From contig JAYKKI010000003.1 in NCBI GenBank assembly GCA_039881145.1, positions 9,820,501 through 9,884,500 on the forward strand: a stretch of 64,000 nt of DNA. The letters run 5' to 3'. Of the stretch, positions 1-10,763 are shown piece by piece. A model generated the notes under the pieces. The model did not search any database, had not been told where the DNA came from, and worked only from the letters and a program-made list of their open reading frames with translations. Source of the DNA: Druceiella hillmani. Its lineage: Eukaryota; Arthropoda; Insecta; Lepidoptera; Hepialidae. The position numbers and the translations under genes were made by a program. Each line of letters starts with the position of its first letter. Positions within the stretch are counted from its first letter, which is position 1.

Positions 1-1515
1 AATAAAGTTATTTGAATATATTATATACAATACCAATTAATGTAATGCGCAATGCGCATTTCTGTGTGATTTAGAAACAGACGTTCAGACAAACTTCGTG
101 GCTATTAGGTGCAAAGCTGTGATTCGCATGTCTTTGAGTTAATTTATAATATAAATTAAATGCATTCCAAGCGATTGGCAGTATTCGCAGACAAGCGATT
201 CGCAGTGTTTCAACGATTTAAATGAAACATTTCAGTTTTCTTTCCCATTGTATATATTGTACGTTAACTATGATAAAAAACAGTCGTGGTTATAATAAAG
301 TAGACAATAAATAACTTAGAAATATTGACCATTATAGTGTACAAAATGAGATAACAACTGGTGGCAAGACGTCCACTTATAAGGATAATTTTCAAAAACA
401 ATGCGTCAGATATATAATATTCTTATATTGATCGGCACAAAGAAGAACCGGACCGGTATAAAGGAGAAGACCGGCATTAGTTGCGAATATAGAACCTCCA
501 GTTTCCGCTTGCGTGTTAAATATTTACCAATTCACCTAAATAACTCTTTCACAGTTTGAGTTTTTTGTTTGTATCCTTCATTTGTTTTGATGCCGACAAA
601 GAAGACGTTTCTATAAGAGGATTGGGAGAGACTCTATGAGAGAAGAAAGTTCTAATTAAATACAATTGCATAGTATTTTTCTCAAATTATTCGAATAAAT
701 GGTAATATATATAAAAGGGTGAAAGGAAGGAGGTATTATATGTCATTATGAAGCTTAATACAATAAAAACTGAGTTTAAAAATGAGGAGCATTAAAAAAC
801 CTTTTAATATTCCGCTTCAATCTTAATAATATTTTACTCGAAAGGATATATTCAAAAAAATTTCGACGCATACGTAGACGTAGTGATTTGGTTTTGTTTT
901 AAGCTCCTGGGTATTACACACGAATCAGAAATTATCTTCAGTTTTATGTTCCTCGTTTACAAACTAAAGATGTGTAGTGATCTTTTGTCGCGCGCTTCAA
1001 AATAACACAGATTTCAATTTTGTCTGCTAGAGTCATGACTTCAAGAATGCCATTTTTTGGTTATTTAATATTGTTTTTTTATTTGTAGTGTATAATTAAA
1101 AAGTTTAAATTCTTAGTTGGCATTATAAATTTATTGAACAATAATATTATTACATAACGATAGCAGATTAAATTAAAACCTTAAGGTAGTATCAAATCAG
1201 CCTTTATTAAATAAAAAAATATTATTTGTTTTTAAATCTCCACATAACAAAAACAGAAAAATTGTCAAGATTTAATAATTATATTATTTATTTGACCTCA
1301 TATTAAAGCTATAAAGTCGTCAATTAAAGAAGTATCTCTTTGTTTCGGATAAGCAGTATTACGTTTGTTTCAGGTGATAAAAAGTATTCATTATAAATAA
1401 CAAAAACGATAATATCCTTGAAAATTAAGTGATCATAGTATTTAAATTATTAATTTTCATCTGGTCCTTCAAATTACTTCTAGATACGACGTAATTTAAA
1501 ATCAATTAACATCAG

Positions 1516-1518
<3 letters not shown>
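1..1518. other. AT-rich DNA, no gene seen
   Basis: No long open frame, transposon motif or RNA gene was recognised on either strand. A short self-complementary stretch built on ATGCGC lies near 44-60. Confidence 0.6.

Positions 1519-1519
<1 letters not shown>

Positions 1520-1558
<39 letters not shown>
1520..1558. repeat. (TA)n microsatellite
   Basis: About 17 uninterrupted TA units followed by a short CACA run. Confidence 0.95.
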
Positions 1559-1560
<2 letters not shown>

Positions 1561-1928
1561 GGTCATTTTAGTATTTTGGTTTAACCATGACGTAATAAAA
1601 GGATCTGAAAAATTTAAAAAAAATATCAGTACGACAGGGGCCATTCGACATTAAGATAAAATGTTTTTAGAAAAAAATGTACAATACACAAAAAACCCGC
1701 AAATGCTTGCAAATAACATATAATAAAATGCTTTTTTTATTCGTCATTTTTATCTTGATTTCGAAGCCCGACATTGCCTCCTCGCGCCCTCTCCCTGTAT
1801 CACCATCCAGAGACCGTAGAGACCAATTGTCCTCGCAATTTATTTCATTGATCTAATCAGTCTCTGGCTTCAGGAGCAATCCTTAATTTTAAGGATTTTT
1901 TTTTACTTTAAAGACTTCCCACTATTAT

Positions 1929-2555
1929 GTGTCTGCTGTAACGCCTGCGTATACGCGTGGGCGTGCGCGTGTGCGAGAGCTTGTGCCAAAGCGTGTGCGT
2001 GTGTGTGAATGTGTGTGTGTTTGTGTGTGTGTATGTGTGTGTGTGTACGTGCGTGCGTGTGTCGGTGTGCATGTACGTGTTTGTGTGTGCGTATGTGCGT
2101 ACATGTGCGTGCGTGTAAGTGTGTGCACCTGTGCGTGTGCGTTTGCGTATGCGTGTGCGTGTGTATGGTTGAGTGGGAGTGCGCGTACGCGTGTTTGTGT
2201 GTGTATGTGTGTGCGTATTTGTATGTGTGTGTGTGTACGTATGTGCGTGCGTGTACGTACATGTATATATGCGTGTGTGTCTGCGCGTGTATATATGCAT
2301 GTGTGTCTACGCGTGTGCCTGCGTGTGTGCGTGTTCAAGAGCGTGTTAGTTTGCGTGTGTGTGCGTGTGTGTGTATGTGTGTATGTGTATATGTGTGCGT
2401 GTTTGCACATGCACGTATGCGCCTGTGTGTCCGTGTCCGTGCGTGTGCCTGCGCGCGTGTGTTTGCGTGTGAGCGCGTTCTCTTATGCGTGTGCGTGTGC
2501 ATGTGCCTGTGGGTGTGCGTGTGCGGTTTGTGCGCGCTTGTGTTCGTGTATGTTT
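1929..2555. repeat. Long GT/GC/TA alternating purine-pyrimidine tract
   Basis: About 620 bp on the plus strand are almost entirely GT, GC and TA steps (GTGTGCGTGTG-like), with only short interruptions such as the one at 1973-1992. The strand asymmetry is extreme, with G/T on one strand and A/C on the other. Open frames on both strands translate to Cys/Val or His/Thr runs and come from the repeat, not from genes. Alternating GT/GC tracts of this kind are the classical substrate for left-handed (Z) DNA under supercoiling; that is inference here. Confidence 0.9.
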
Positions 2556-2869
2556 AATAATCGGATAAATTTAAAAAAGTATGGGCAATGCAGGCGAAAA
2601 GGGAATAAATAAAATTACATGCAAACTTTTGACTTTAGACTGTTTATAAAACATTGATATATAAATATCAATTTTGTGATTCTATTTAATTATTTCTTGA
2701 AAATCCCATGCTCAACTTACAGTATTAACAAAAGCGCTGGGCATGTGGATGAAGATATGACAAACAGTTATAATACAAAGACGAATAGTACAATATATTC
2801 ACAGTGAAATTGAATACCATTGGAAAACAATTACATAGTAATTTGGATGAATATAGTCTAGCAATCAGT

Positions 2870-3050
2870 CGTGAATTGCCAAGCAACTCCATTACCCCGT
2901 TTCCGAAGTGGTCAATAGAGCAGAATAAAATATCTAGATTAGCTGTATCTCGCAATACCCCCTTGAACAATATGAGTACACTAAAGATAGGTGAACGTAA
3001 TAGAATATTGGTGCACTCTCTAGGCGCTGCCAGGAACATAAAGGGTCAAT
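2870..3050 (-). pseudogene. Non-LTR retrotransposon ORF2, C-terminal tail (fossil)
   Basis: Read on the minus strand, this carries the tail seen after the reverse transcriptase domain of jockey-like LINEs. An Arg/Cys-Thr-Asn-x-Leu-Leu-x-Ser-Pro motif (RECTNILLRSP) is followed by a Leu-rich stretch and an Asp-Ile-Leu-Phe-Cys-Ser motif. It lies just downstream, in element orientation, of the RT piece at 3130-3474, so both are probably the same insertion with roughly 80 bp of decayed or deleted sequence between them. The open frame runs on to about 2725, but beyond 2870 I see no family match. An overlapping plus-strand frame (2804-3052) is its antisense shadow. Family placement rests on motif memory, not on a search. 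Confidence 0.5.
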
Positions 3051-3129
3051 AAACTCGGGTTGAGGCATTATGAACATAATTATTTAATAATTAAAAAAAA
3101 TGTGTGATCAAAAGCAATTCTCGTCGGAG

Positions 3130-3474
3130 TTAAAGAGAATTACGTCCGACCATGCCCATTATGAAATCTAAGGAAACTAAGTAAGGATAATACCCATACA
3201 TTTTATAATACAAAAATCCATTAAGCTTTTTTAAATATTTTCTCCAACATGAGGATATATAAGTATCATATGGAGACCAGATGACTGCATTCATTTCAAG
3301 GATACTACGAAATAAAGAGTTGAATATTGTAATGATACATTCCTTACCTGGGCAATCGTGGGAATTTTGTATGATACTTCCTATTACCTCATAGGTTTTT
3401 TGATAGGTTTTCACTATATGACCGTAAAATATGAGGTGATTACATGAAACGTGTGATGATCTCATATTTAACAA
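3130..3474 (-). pseudogene. Jockey-like non-LTR reverse transcriptase, C-terminal fragment
   Basis: The 114-codon minus-strand frame matches the end of the reverse transcriptase of jockey/CR1-type LINEs, where the stretch 'RSILEY-x-SVVWSPYY...I...QKKFL' is conserved. Here one reads SILEMNAVIWSPYDTY, then a degraded basic segment, then KMYGYYPYLVSLDFIMGMVGRNSL-like sequence split at the stop. The polymerase core (YADD) and the endonuclease are absent, so this is a 5'-truncated dead copy, as is usual for LINEs. The frame is open only by chance of decay. No poly(A) tail or target-site duplication was located. Confidence 0.65.
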
Positions 3475-3479
3475 AATAT

Positions 3480-4606
3480 GATATTATTGTAACATTATTA
3501 ACAAAATGTGATATTATTGTATACATTACTTGGCTGTATTTTATTTTTAATCATTAATTAATTTCTAAAAAGATATCTACTAATTTAAATTTATCATTAA
3601 CAAAAAATATGTGCCAGTCATATCAATGAGCTGAATATAATTACATATTGATAATTGAAAATTGTCTCAACCAATTGATTATTTCGTCATTAAGGTGTGA
3701 ATGGCATAACGAATCTATTTTACTTATTTTTAATGCAGCATATCAACCTAAAATATTGTATATCTTGCATATAAAGCTTGCTATATAAAAACACGAACGA
3801 TAAACACCATTTTTTTCCGACAAACACTAGATGTTTTTTGTTATGTGTTACATCAATGTTATTACTTTCCACAATATATATGATAAGTACGTGGTGCAAA
3901 TGTAGCAAACAAGGGACAATATATTTCAGAAACTTGTACTTTTACTTAAATTTTCTCAAGATTTCGACACCTTTCTGCACGAATTGTGTTGGAATAAATC
4001 CAAGATTCAACATCTGGTCAATAAACTACGAAAGATAATGTCCTATGATAGAATAAAAATTTGCCACATTTTGGTCTAAGCATACTTAATTTTAATTTCA
4101 TACCAGGTGACACATGAATTAAAACTTTCATATTCGATTAATTGCGGCATGTTCATGTCATTATGCTAGGAAGAAGAAATTAAAAATTTACACCATTTCA
4201 TGAGTTGTCGTATCTTATTAATTTTATAAACAAGTTAATTTTTCTTGTGTGTACGAGATTTACACGCATTAATGAAATTCTCAAATAGATAAAAATTTAA
4301 GAATAAGTTAAATTACCTTACTTTTGAAATAATTGAAGTTTAAATTATGAAAAAAAAGTTTTCACAAATCTAGGCAAACTTTGTAATAACACTATAATGT
4401 TGATTCTAGATCTCATAATTTTATGAAATATGCACCATATTTTTATACACGTAAAATATGTATTAGACAATATAGTTATTTTATGTTAAATTAATATTTG
4501 TAAATACTCTTAATGTTAATAAGAGTCTTACATTATACGAGTTTCTCGCAGCACGAACCCTCGTAGTGCGAGCTCTACTTGTACTTGATAGATTTTCTAA
4601 TAATTA
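3480..4606. other. AT-rich DNA, no gene seen
   Basis: No gene recognised. A 34-bp segment ending near 4490 (ATATGTATTA, then a segment ending in TATGTTAA) recurs with two or three changes at about 4879-4912, immediately before the 137-bp repeat at 4913. Confidence 0.5.
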
Positions 4607-4711
4607 AACTAGATCTCAAATATTACTTAATGGAAGTCACAATGCTATAAATATTTTTATCCGTCTTCATTTTGCAACGGCATATATTAGTTTCAATAGG
4701 TAAACAACTTT
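4607..4711. repeat. Diverged dispersed repeat, copy A
   Basis: Begins CTAGATCT, then an A-rich ATATTACTT segment, and ends at TTCAATAGG plus an AC/AT-rich tail. The same order of blocks, clearly diverged, is found at 7087-7193 in the same orientation. Nature unknown; it may be part of an old interspersed element. Confidence 0.55.
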
Positions 4712-4912
4712 ATATATACCAATTTTTCAATATTTCCAAAACTAATCGACTAAAAATTATGAATAGAAATTGTATTTAGAAGTCTATGCCAAATTTCTAG
4801 GAATACCATAGCATATATTCTAGAATTTATAAATTTTGATATACGCGCCTTGTTTTAAGATATTGCAGGTAATATGTGTATATGTATTAAACAATATAGT
4901 TATTTTGTGTTA

Positions 4913-5049
4913 AGAAATTATTTGAAACATGGAAATTTGTCGGACCTTTATAATTTTCCTTTTTGTATAAAGAATATAGTTTTAAAGTAAAAACTGCCAT
5001 GTTTTTTAGTTAGAACGCGCACTCTAAGTATACCGTACCCTTATATTAT
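4913..5049. repeat. 137-bp exact dispersed repeat, copy 1
   Basis: Matches 8818-8954 over 137 bp with no difference that I could see, in the same orientation, 3905 bp apart. It begins AGAAATTATTTG and ends ACCCTTATATTAT. Sequence outside both ends is unrelated. No terminal inverted repeats are evident. A recent duplication or a young short interspersed element would both explain it. Confidence 0.9.
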
Positions 5050-7086
5050 AGAGACTACACACAGCCTTATATTAAGAAATGTCCCCGTATTATGATTACA
5101 TTTGTGTCGGCGCCAATAAGTAATTTGTTCAATATTATAATGAAAATAGCCACTTTATGCTTTTCACCACAGATCAGTTTTTTCAAAATATTTTTCTTCT
5201 TCTTTTATAAAGCGAGGCAATATCTGATTTTCTTTCAGTATGTTCTTTTTACTGCATCTTCTTTTATGCTTCAAGGAAGGTGCTGCCTATTCGAATTCAA
5301 CACTGTTTTTTGGAGAAATTACATTTCGTAATTTAATATTTAATTCCAGGTGTTACTTCCTTAAGATGCTATAACAACTAGGCAACATTTTTACAAAGAA
5401 TCTCGTCTTCATCCCGAAAAATCTCGTCTTCGTCGTCGAAATTGAGCACCCGATTCCGATCTAAAAACAATATTAGACGTTAAATTAACAGGACGAATTC
5501 AGTCAAAAGTATTTAGTTAACGAGTGAAATAAGCTATACACTTAGTAGCAATTTGTCGTATCCAAAAGCTTCCTTGTACGTTACGGCATTTATAAACACT
5601 TAAGGATACGTAGTAATTCTATTGAACTAGTTACAAATATTAATTCTAACTATTAACTTTTAATTTTAACTTTTATTACTATAACTTTCACGAAGTTTAA
5701 TAGTGTATATTTTAAAAAAAATTGAGATTTAGAATAATTGCCATAGCTTCTCTTCAACTTTTACATATGATTTTAAAACCCTCTCTTTTTATAACTTAAG
5801 GTCGAGTAGTTTTAAAAATAAGGGTGGGGAAGTATGTTGTGAACATACTTTTTGCAAGTATTTCAAAATATACCACCTAAAATCGAATATAAATAACCAT
5901 TTCAAACGATAATTCACACTAAGTCTAAAATAAAAAAAAATTCGAGTACCTACTTAATTCCTGCCCCCCATTAAAATGCCCACATGCACGTTTTTTAATG
6001 TTTGTTATCAATGTATATGAAGGTGTATATGTTATATTACCAAGTCTAATTTCAAATCTTCTCGTGAAGCGGTTTCTGAGAGAGATATCTGTCACAGGCT
6101 TACATATGAGTCTTACAAGGGTTTCGCTTTTCCTTTTGAGGTACTGAACTCTAAAAAGAAGCAAAGTGTTTACCTAAAAATGTTTGCTGAGATATGTTAC
6201 TTAATATGAATCATGACTTGGGATTAATATTTATTAAATCAATTTATTAAATAAAAGTCAAAGATATGAGATATGGATAGTGAAACTCTTGCAACGTTTC
6301 TATAATTTATTAATATTTATCGATTTTATAGTCATAAAATAGTACATACAAAGGTATATCTTCGTAATAATATTCAAATCAAATAATTCGTTTTGTAACG
6401 GAAAAATCTTGTAACATTATTTATGAAAAGATTATACGTTGCAAAATATATAAGCACATATTAAACCTAAATGACTGAATTTTACTCAAGTCTAACATTT
6501 CCTTTTCTTTTTTGTGTAAAAAAAGTTTAATTTTGTATACAAAAAGAGAAAGAAATTACCTAATTTAAAAATACTATTGTAAATCTGAGCCTCGAGGCTA
6601 TCAAATATTTTCAATATCAAATATTCCGCAGTTTTGAAAACTTTTAACATCACCTGTCATTTTTTGATGAAGGTAGACAAGGATCAATTATAAACTTATA
6701 GCATCTTAACGAATCTTTACAAACGTGTTTGAAAGGCATCTCCCTCTTCGTATTTTTTTGAATTTTTGCTTTCGTCTCGTAGGCTGTGTGTATGTTTTAA
6801 TGTCAAATGTTCTCATAATTAATGTCAAAAACTTCATTGATTTTATCGTCTCATCAAATTGTAGGTATTAAGTTGATTGGGCATAAGGTGATATTAAAAA
6901 GATCTTTGAAAATATTATATTATAACTGTCCCTTTTAAAAAGAAAAACGGTTTTTAAGAAAAACTATTGAAAAGTTGTACTGATTTCCTTTCCAAAAGCA
7001 GTGTATATTTAAATGGTTAACCACCTAGTGCATGTTTCTATAAAGATTTGGTTTATCCCATATTTTAATTTATTTTACATAACTTT
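5050..7086. other. AT-rich DNA, no gene seen
   Basis: No conserved gene recognised. At 5395-5460 the minus strand encodes a short acidic peptide (FDDEDEIFRDEDEIL) within about 26 open codons, too short to call. Confidence 0.5.
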
Positions 7087-7193
7087 GCTAGATCTAAAAT
7101 ATTACTTCATGAGAGTAACAATTCTGTCATTATTTTTAATTATCTTAATTTTACTAGGTCAATATATTTGGCTTCAATAGGAAAATAATTTTA
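7087..7193. repeat. Diverged dispersed repeat, copy B
   Basis: Partner of 4607-4711: same orientation and the same block order (CTAGATCT, ATATTACTT, ATATATTTGG, TTCAATAGG) with many substitutions and small indels. Confidence 0.55.
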
Positions 7194-8817
7194 AGTATCC
7201 TCCCTTGTATTAAAAGGCAAAAGCACAATCTTGGAATATTGCGATCCGCCCTTGGTTCGAGAACCTCGAGCTAATACTATTTGGTTTATGGAGCTCATCA
7301 ATCACTGCGTCAGGCCTTAACGACATTTCAAAAGCCAAAAGAAACGAGAGCGGTTTTAGGTCTGCTTGTATCGATATACTTAGGCACATGAGATTATTCT
7401 CGTGATTTCCGTGAATTTATAACGTAAAATTTCAAATTATCTATGCGACTAAAACATTTTAAAATCTTTCTTCACAAAAAATTTCAAAGGCGTTATGCAA
7501 ACATTATTATTAAATATTTTCTTAATGCAACATGCTGGGAATAATTGACACCAAGAAAATATGAAGTTACGTTCTATAAAGTCGACCGGAAGAAGGAATA
7601 GGATTAAAAAAAATTACTTACTTACTAACGTCAGAATTAAAACTGAATATTGACGAACATTCTTCACCAATAATTTTGATATCTGCAAAACGTCAGAGTG
7701 TCACAGTATGTATATAACACCAGGAGGGATGGGGTTTCCGTCAATTAATTACTGATGATAGAGTAATATACCTGTAGCTACGAAAAAGTTAAGTTTGAAT
7801 TGTTAAACCAACGTTTCAAAATTACGTAAATTAGGGTAATTCATTATCACCTTTTAATCAAAAAGAAGAAAATAAATATAAATAGGAAAGTGTTGCTCAA
7901 ACTAATTTCTTATTTTTAAAATTATGAGTTAAATATTTTTGGAAATAATGGAAGAAATATTTATTAATTATTTTTCAGAGTATATCTTGATAGTTTTGCA
8001 ATGTTTATTGAAGCCGTACAATAAAATATATTCATCTTGGAAAGAGATTGATTCATAAAATTAATGTTACCATGGTAAAATCAAATGATGGCTGTCTTCA
8101 AAGTACTAACTGAAATGAGTATGTATAACTGAATGCAACCTGTTACCCAAAATATATCAAAGACCAGAAGAAGATCGAAATACAAAGACGTGGACTAAAG
8201 AAAATAACCGGCGTGATATGACCTCTAATTACATAAAAAAGTCGGCCCAAGTATGGGAAGGTATTTTCCTGAATATGAGTAATTTGTAATATGGACTGAA
8301 AAAGTTGCTAATAATTATAACACTCTGTAAACGTGGATTTGATAAACTTGCCGATTTTGCGCATAAAAATCATTTTCGGCCCAAAAATATAGTATATCAT
8401 GTTTAAAATGTAATGTTGGAAACGTTAAAAAATCTGCAGAAACAAATAATGGAACTGGATTACAACAGCCTCGTTTAGGACAGGGTATGAATTCTTATTT
8501 CCCTATACTAGTCTGACTATGGATAAATTAGTTTAAAAGAGATTTAAATTTGTATATAAAACTAACGCGATTGTTTTGTAAAAATGTAGAAATTTATGCT
8601 TTATATTGCAACCTGCATATTTTGCTATCTTACGTTGACTACTACAGAATCGAAATATTTTAGTTTATTGGCATTTGTCTTTCTGAAATACAGTCGAAAA
8701 GTAAAAAAGAATATGTATTATATTTTCGTTTCTGAAATAAATAAAATAAACATGTTAACAAGTTAAAATTGTTAATTTTTTTTAAATGAATATTATTTTA
8801 TATATAATTTTAGTGGT
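7194..8817. other. AT-rich DNA, no gene seen
   Basis: No gene, transposon motif or RNA gene recognised. Confidence 0.5.
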
Positions 8818-8954
8818 AGAAATTATTTGAAACATGGAAATTTGTCGGACCTTTATAATTTTCCTTTTTGTATAAAGAATATAGTTTTAAAGTAAAAACT
8901 GCCATGTTTTTTAGTTAGAACGCGCACTCTAAGTATACCGTACCCTTATATTAT
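8818..8954. repeat. 137-bp exact dispersed repeat, copy 2
   Basis: Direct partner of 4913-5049, visually identical throughout. The flanks differ on both sides. Confidence 0.9.
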
Positions 8955-9578
8955 CGTAAAGATAAAGTAAGTAGATAATTCATAAATACACCAAAAACAA
9001 ACGAAAATCGAAAAATCAAAAAGATTGTTATGTCTACTTAGTCTATAAATTAATGACTTTCACATTTTTTTCCTTTATTTGTGCTTTAGTAATATTCTCT
9101 TCGTATCAAAGTTTGTTCATTAAACTAATTTCACATGTATTATTTGCCCTTTGACGTAATATTTCCAAAATGAGGTAATATTTCTATTTCTTCTTCCAGG
9201 CTGTTGCTGTTATGTTTAATAATTAAATATATAATGTTATGCTTAGTAGCGTAGAATTAAAAATAACATTATATTTAATGTATGTTATGTTTAATAGCGT
9301 ACAATGTTTTTTCTTGTCGTATTTTTTCAACAAATATTGTTTTAAACTTTTAATATGACAAAGTGTTTAAAATTTAATAATAATGAAAATGTATCAACTA
9401 ATTTGATTCGATCTAAATTTTATAAAACTTGAGAGTTTATAATATATAAATGAATTAATTCAAGGCGACATAACAAGTCTCAATAAGAAGCCACGTAGCG
9501 ATTTCGGAAAAAATTGTCATAGTTTCCGAAAGTTATTATATTACTCAGAAAAAATTAATTGAAAAACAATTTTAAACA
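8955..9578. other. AT-rich DNA, no gene seen
   Basis: Nothing recognised between the 137-bp repeat and the mariner-type element. Confidence 0.5.
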
Positions 9579-9609
9579 CAGGCTGGTCCAAAAGACCGTT
9601 AACATTTCA
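9579..9609 (+). repeat. Mariner-type left inverted terminal repeat
   Basis: Begins CAGGCTGGTCCAAAAG. Pairs with 10734-10763 at about 26 of 31 positions with one indel. Confidence 0.85.
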
Positions 9610-9683
9610 TACGATGATAAAAAAAAACTAGTTATATGAAAGAAAAAATGTTTATTTATTCTGAAAGTAAACAATTTGGGATT

Positions 9684-10673
9684 TTATTTCTTAAAAATCA
9701 CAACGTCTATATGCGATTATTCATTGTTTTGACACTACTGCAACCTGGAGCGGAAATTTTCAATGACCGACTGACAAGTGTTTCGGGAAATGTTTTACAT
9801 TTCCTCGGGAATATGAGTCCTTAATTGTTCAAAAGTCGCTGGATTGCTGTTAAAGACTTTACTTTTAAGGTATCCCAAATGAAAAAAATCCTTTTGACTA
9901 AAAATTTGGCGAACTGCACTTCAAGAGTCGTTGGAAATGTTGCATGTTGCCCCATCTTGCTGAAAGCACGATCGTTGATTGAAACCATCAAAATCCACTG
10001 TAACAGCGTTTTCTCTTTGATCTTCATAAAAATATGGACCAATAATGCCTCTTGTTGACAAAGCTGCCCATACAGTAACCTTGGGTAAATGAAGGTAGTT
10101 TTCATGCCTCAATTTCGGATTAGTGTCACTTCAATATCTGCAGTTTTGTCTGTTTACATGTGCATTTCGGTAAAAGTGGGCTTCGTCTGAAAAAAAAATG
10201 TTAAAACTGGCGAACCTCTCTAGCATTTCGTTAGCAAACTACAGCCTGTGAGCATAATCCTGAGGCTTTAACTGCTGAACCATTTGGATTTGGTACGGAG
10301 GCAAATGTAAATCCTTGTGTAGAATGCGATTTAAAGATGTTTTGGATACGTTCAAGACGCTAGACCGCTTTCGAGTAGAGAGTCCAGGTTGTTCGCGAAC
10401 AGACGCTCTAACATGCTCTATGTTTTTGGGATTCCGTGATATTACAGGTCAGCCAGATCGTGGTTTATCTATTGTTGAACCAATTTCTTCAAAGTTCTGG
10501 ACCCATTTTTTAATCGACTGATTCGATGGAGCTTTATTTTTATCCCGTATATTGTAATAAGTGCAAAATTTTCATTGCGCTAGAGTCGAAGAATCGTTGT
10601 TTCAATAGTACTCGCGTACGCAGAACACACGTTGTTTCTCGTTGAATGAGGGTATTCAATTTCCATCGGCCAC
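9684..10673 (-). pseudogene. Tc1/mariner-type transposase pseudogene
   Basis: One continuous minus-strand frame reads as a DDE transposase from a degenerate start (GTG at 10673) to a terminal VIFKK-like end and stop at 9684-9686. In order: an N-terminal helix-turn-helix region (SIKKWVQNF, then GSTIDKPRSG), a second DNA-binding segment (SKTSLNRILHK), the first catalytic Asp in FSDEAHF (codon 10185-10187), a strand with KVTVWAALSTRGIIGPYF, the second catalytic Asp in FQQDGATC (codon 9954-9956), and a C-terminal GYLKSKVF segment. About ten in-frame stops, most of them TGA where CGA or TGG is expected, break it. About 25 codons are missing before the second Asp, and a second deletion removes the PRSPDL block with the third catalytic Asp. 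It cannot be active. Plus-strand frames at 9825-10058 and 10315-10521 are antisense shadows. Confidence 0.85.
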
Positions 10674-10733
10674 TCTAACATTTCGTATCACGCCCGCCCT
10701 ACATCTCCCTCGCTGCTCAACGCAGTTGCCGAC

Positions 10734-10763
10734 TGAAATATTAACGGACTTTTGGACTACCTG
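10734..10763 (-). repeat. Mariner-type right inverted terminal repeat
   Basis: Reverse complement begins CAGGTAGTCCAAAAGTCCG, matching the left end. Followed directly by TA. Confidence 0.85.

Larger units (their letters stand above)
9579..10763 (-). mobile_element. Tc1/mariner-type DNA transposon, near full length, dead
   Basis: The 1185-bp element is bounded by imperfect 30-31 bp inverted repeats (9579-9609 and 10734-10763) that share the core GTCCAAAAG, then CCGTTAA and ATTTCA. The base pair outside the right end is TA, the usual target of the superfamily; the left side reads CA, so one copy of the TA duplication appears mutated. It encloses a single minus-strand transposase relic. Length and structure fit a mariner-like element of about 1.2-1.3 kb. 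Two deletions inside the transposase account for the shortness. Confidence 0.85.

Noticed and set aside
1903..2612. Long open frames of 119-227 codons on both strands
   Set aside because: They are produced by the GT/GC repeat tract (Cys-Val or His-Thr runs), overlap in nearly all frames and have no protein-like composition.
5395..5460. Acidic peptide on the minus strand resembling the start of some transposases
   Set aside because: Only about 26 codons, arising from a duplicated AATCTCGTCTTC word, with no continuation.
7236..7275. tRNA T-arm-like GGTTCGAGAACC
   Set aside because: It is just a self-complementary dodecamer. No acceptor stem, D-arm or anticodon arm fits around it.
10315..10521. 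68-codon plus-strand ORF
   Set aside because: Antisense of the mariner-type transposase pseudogene.
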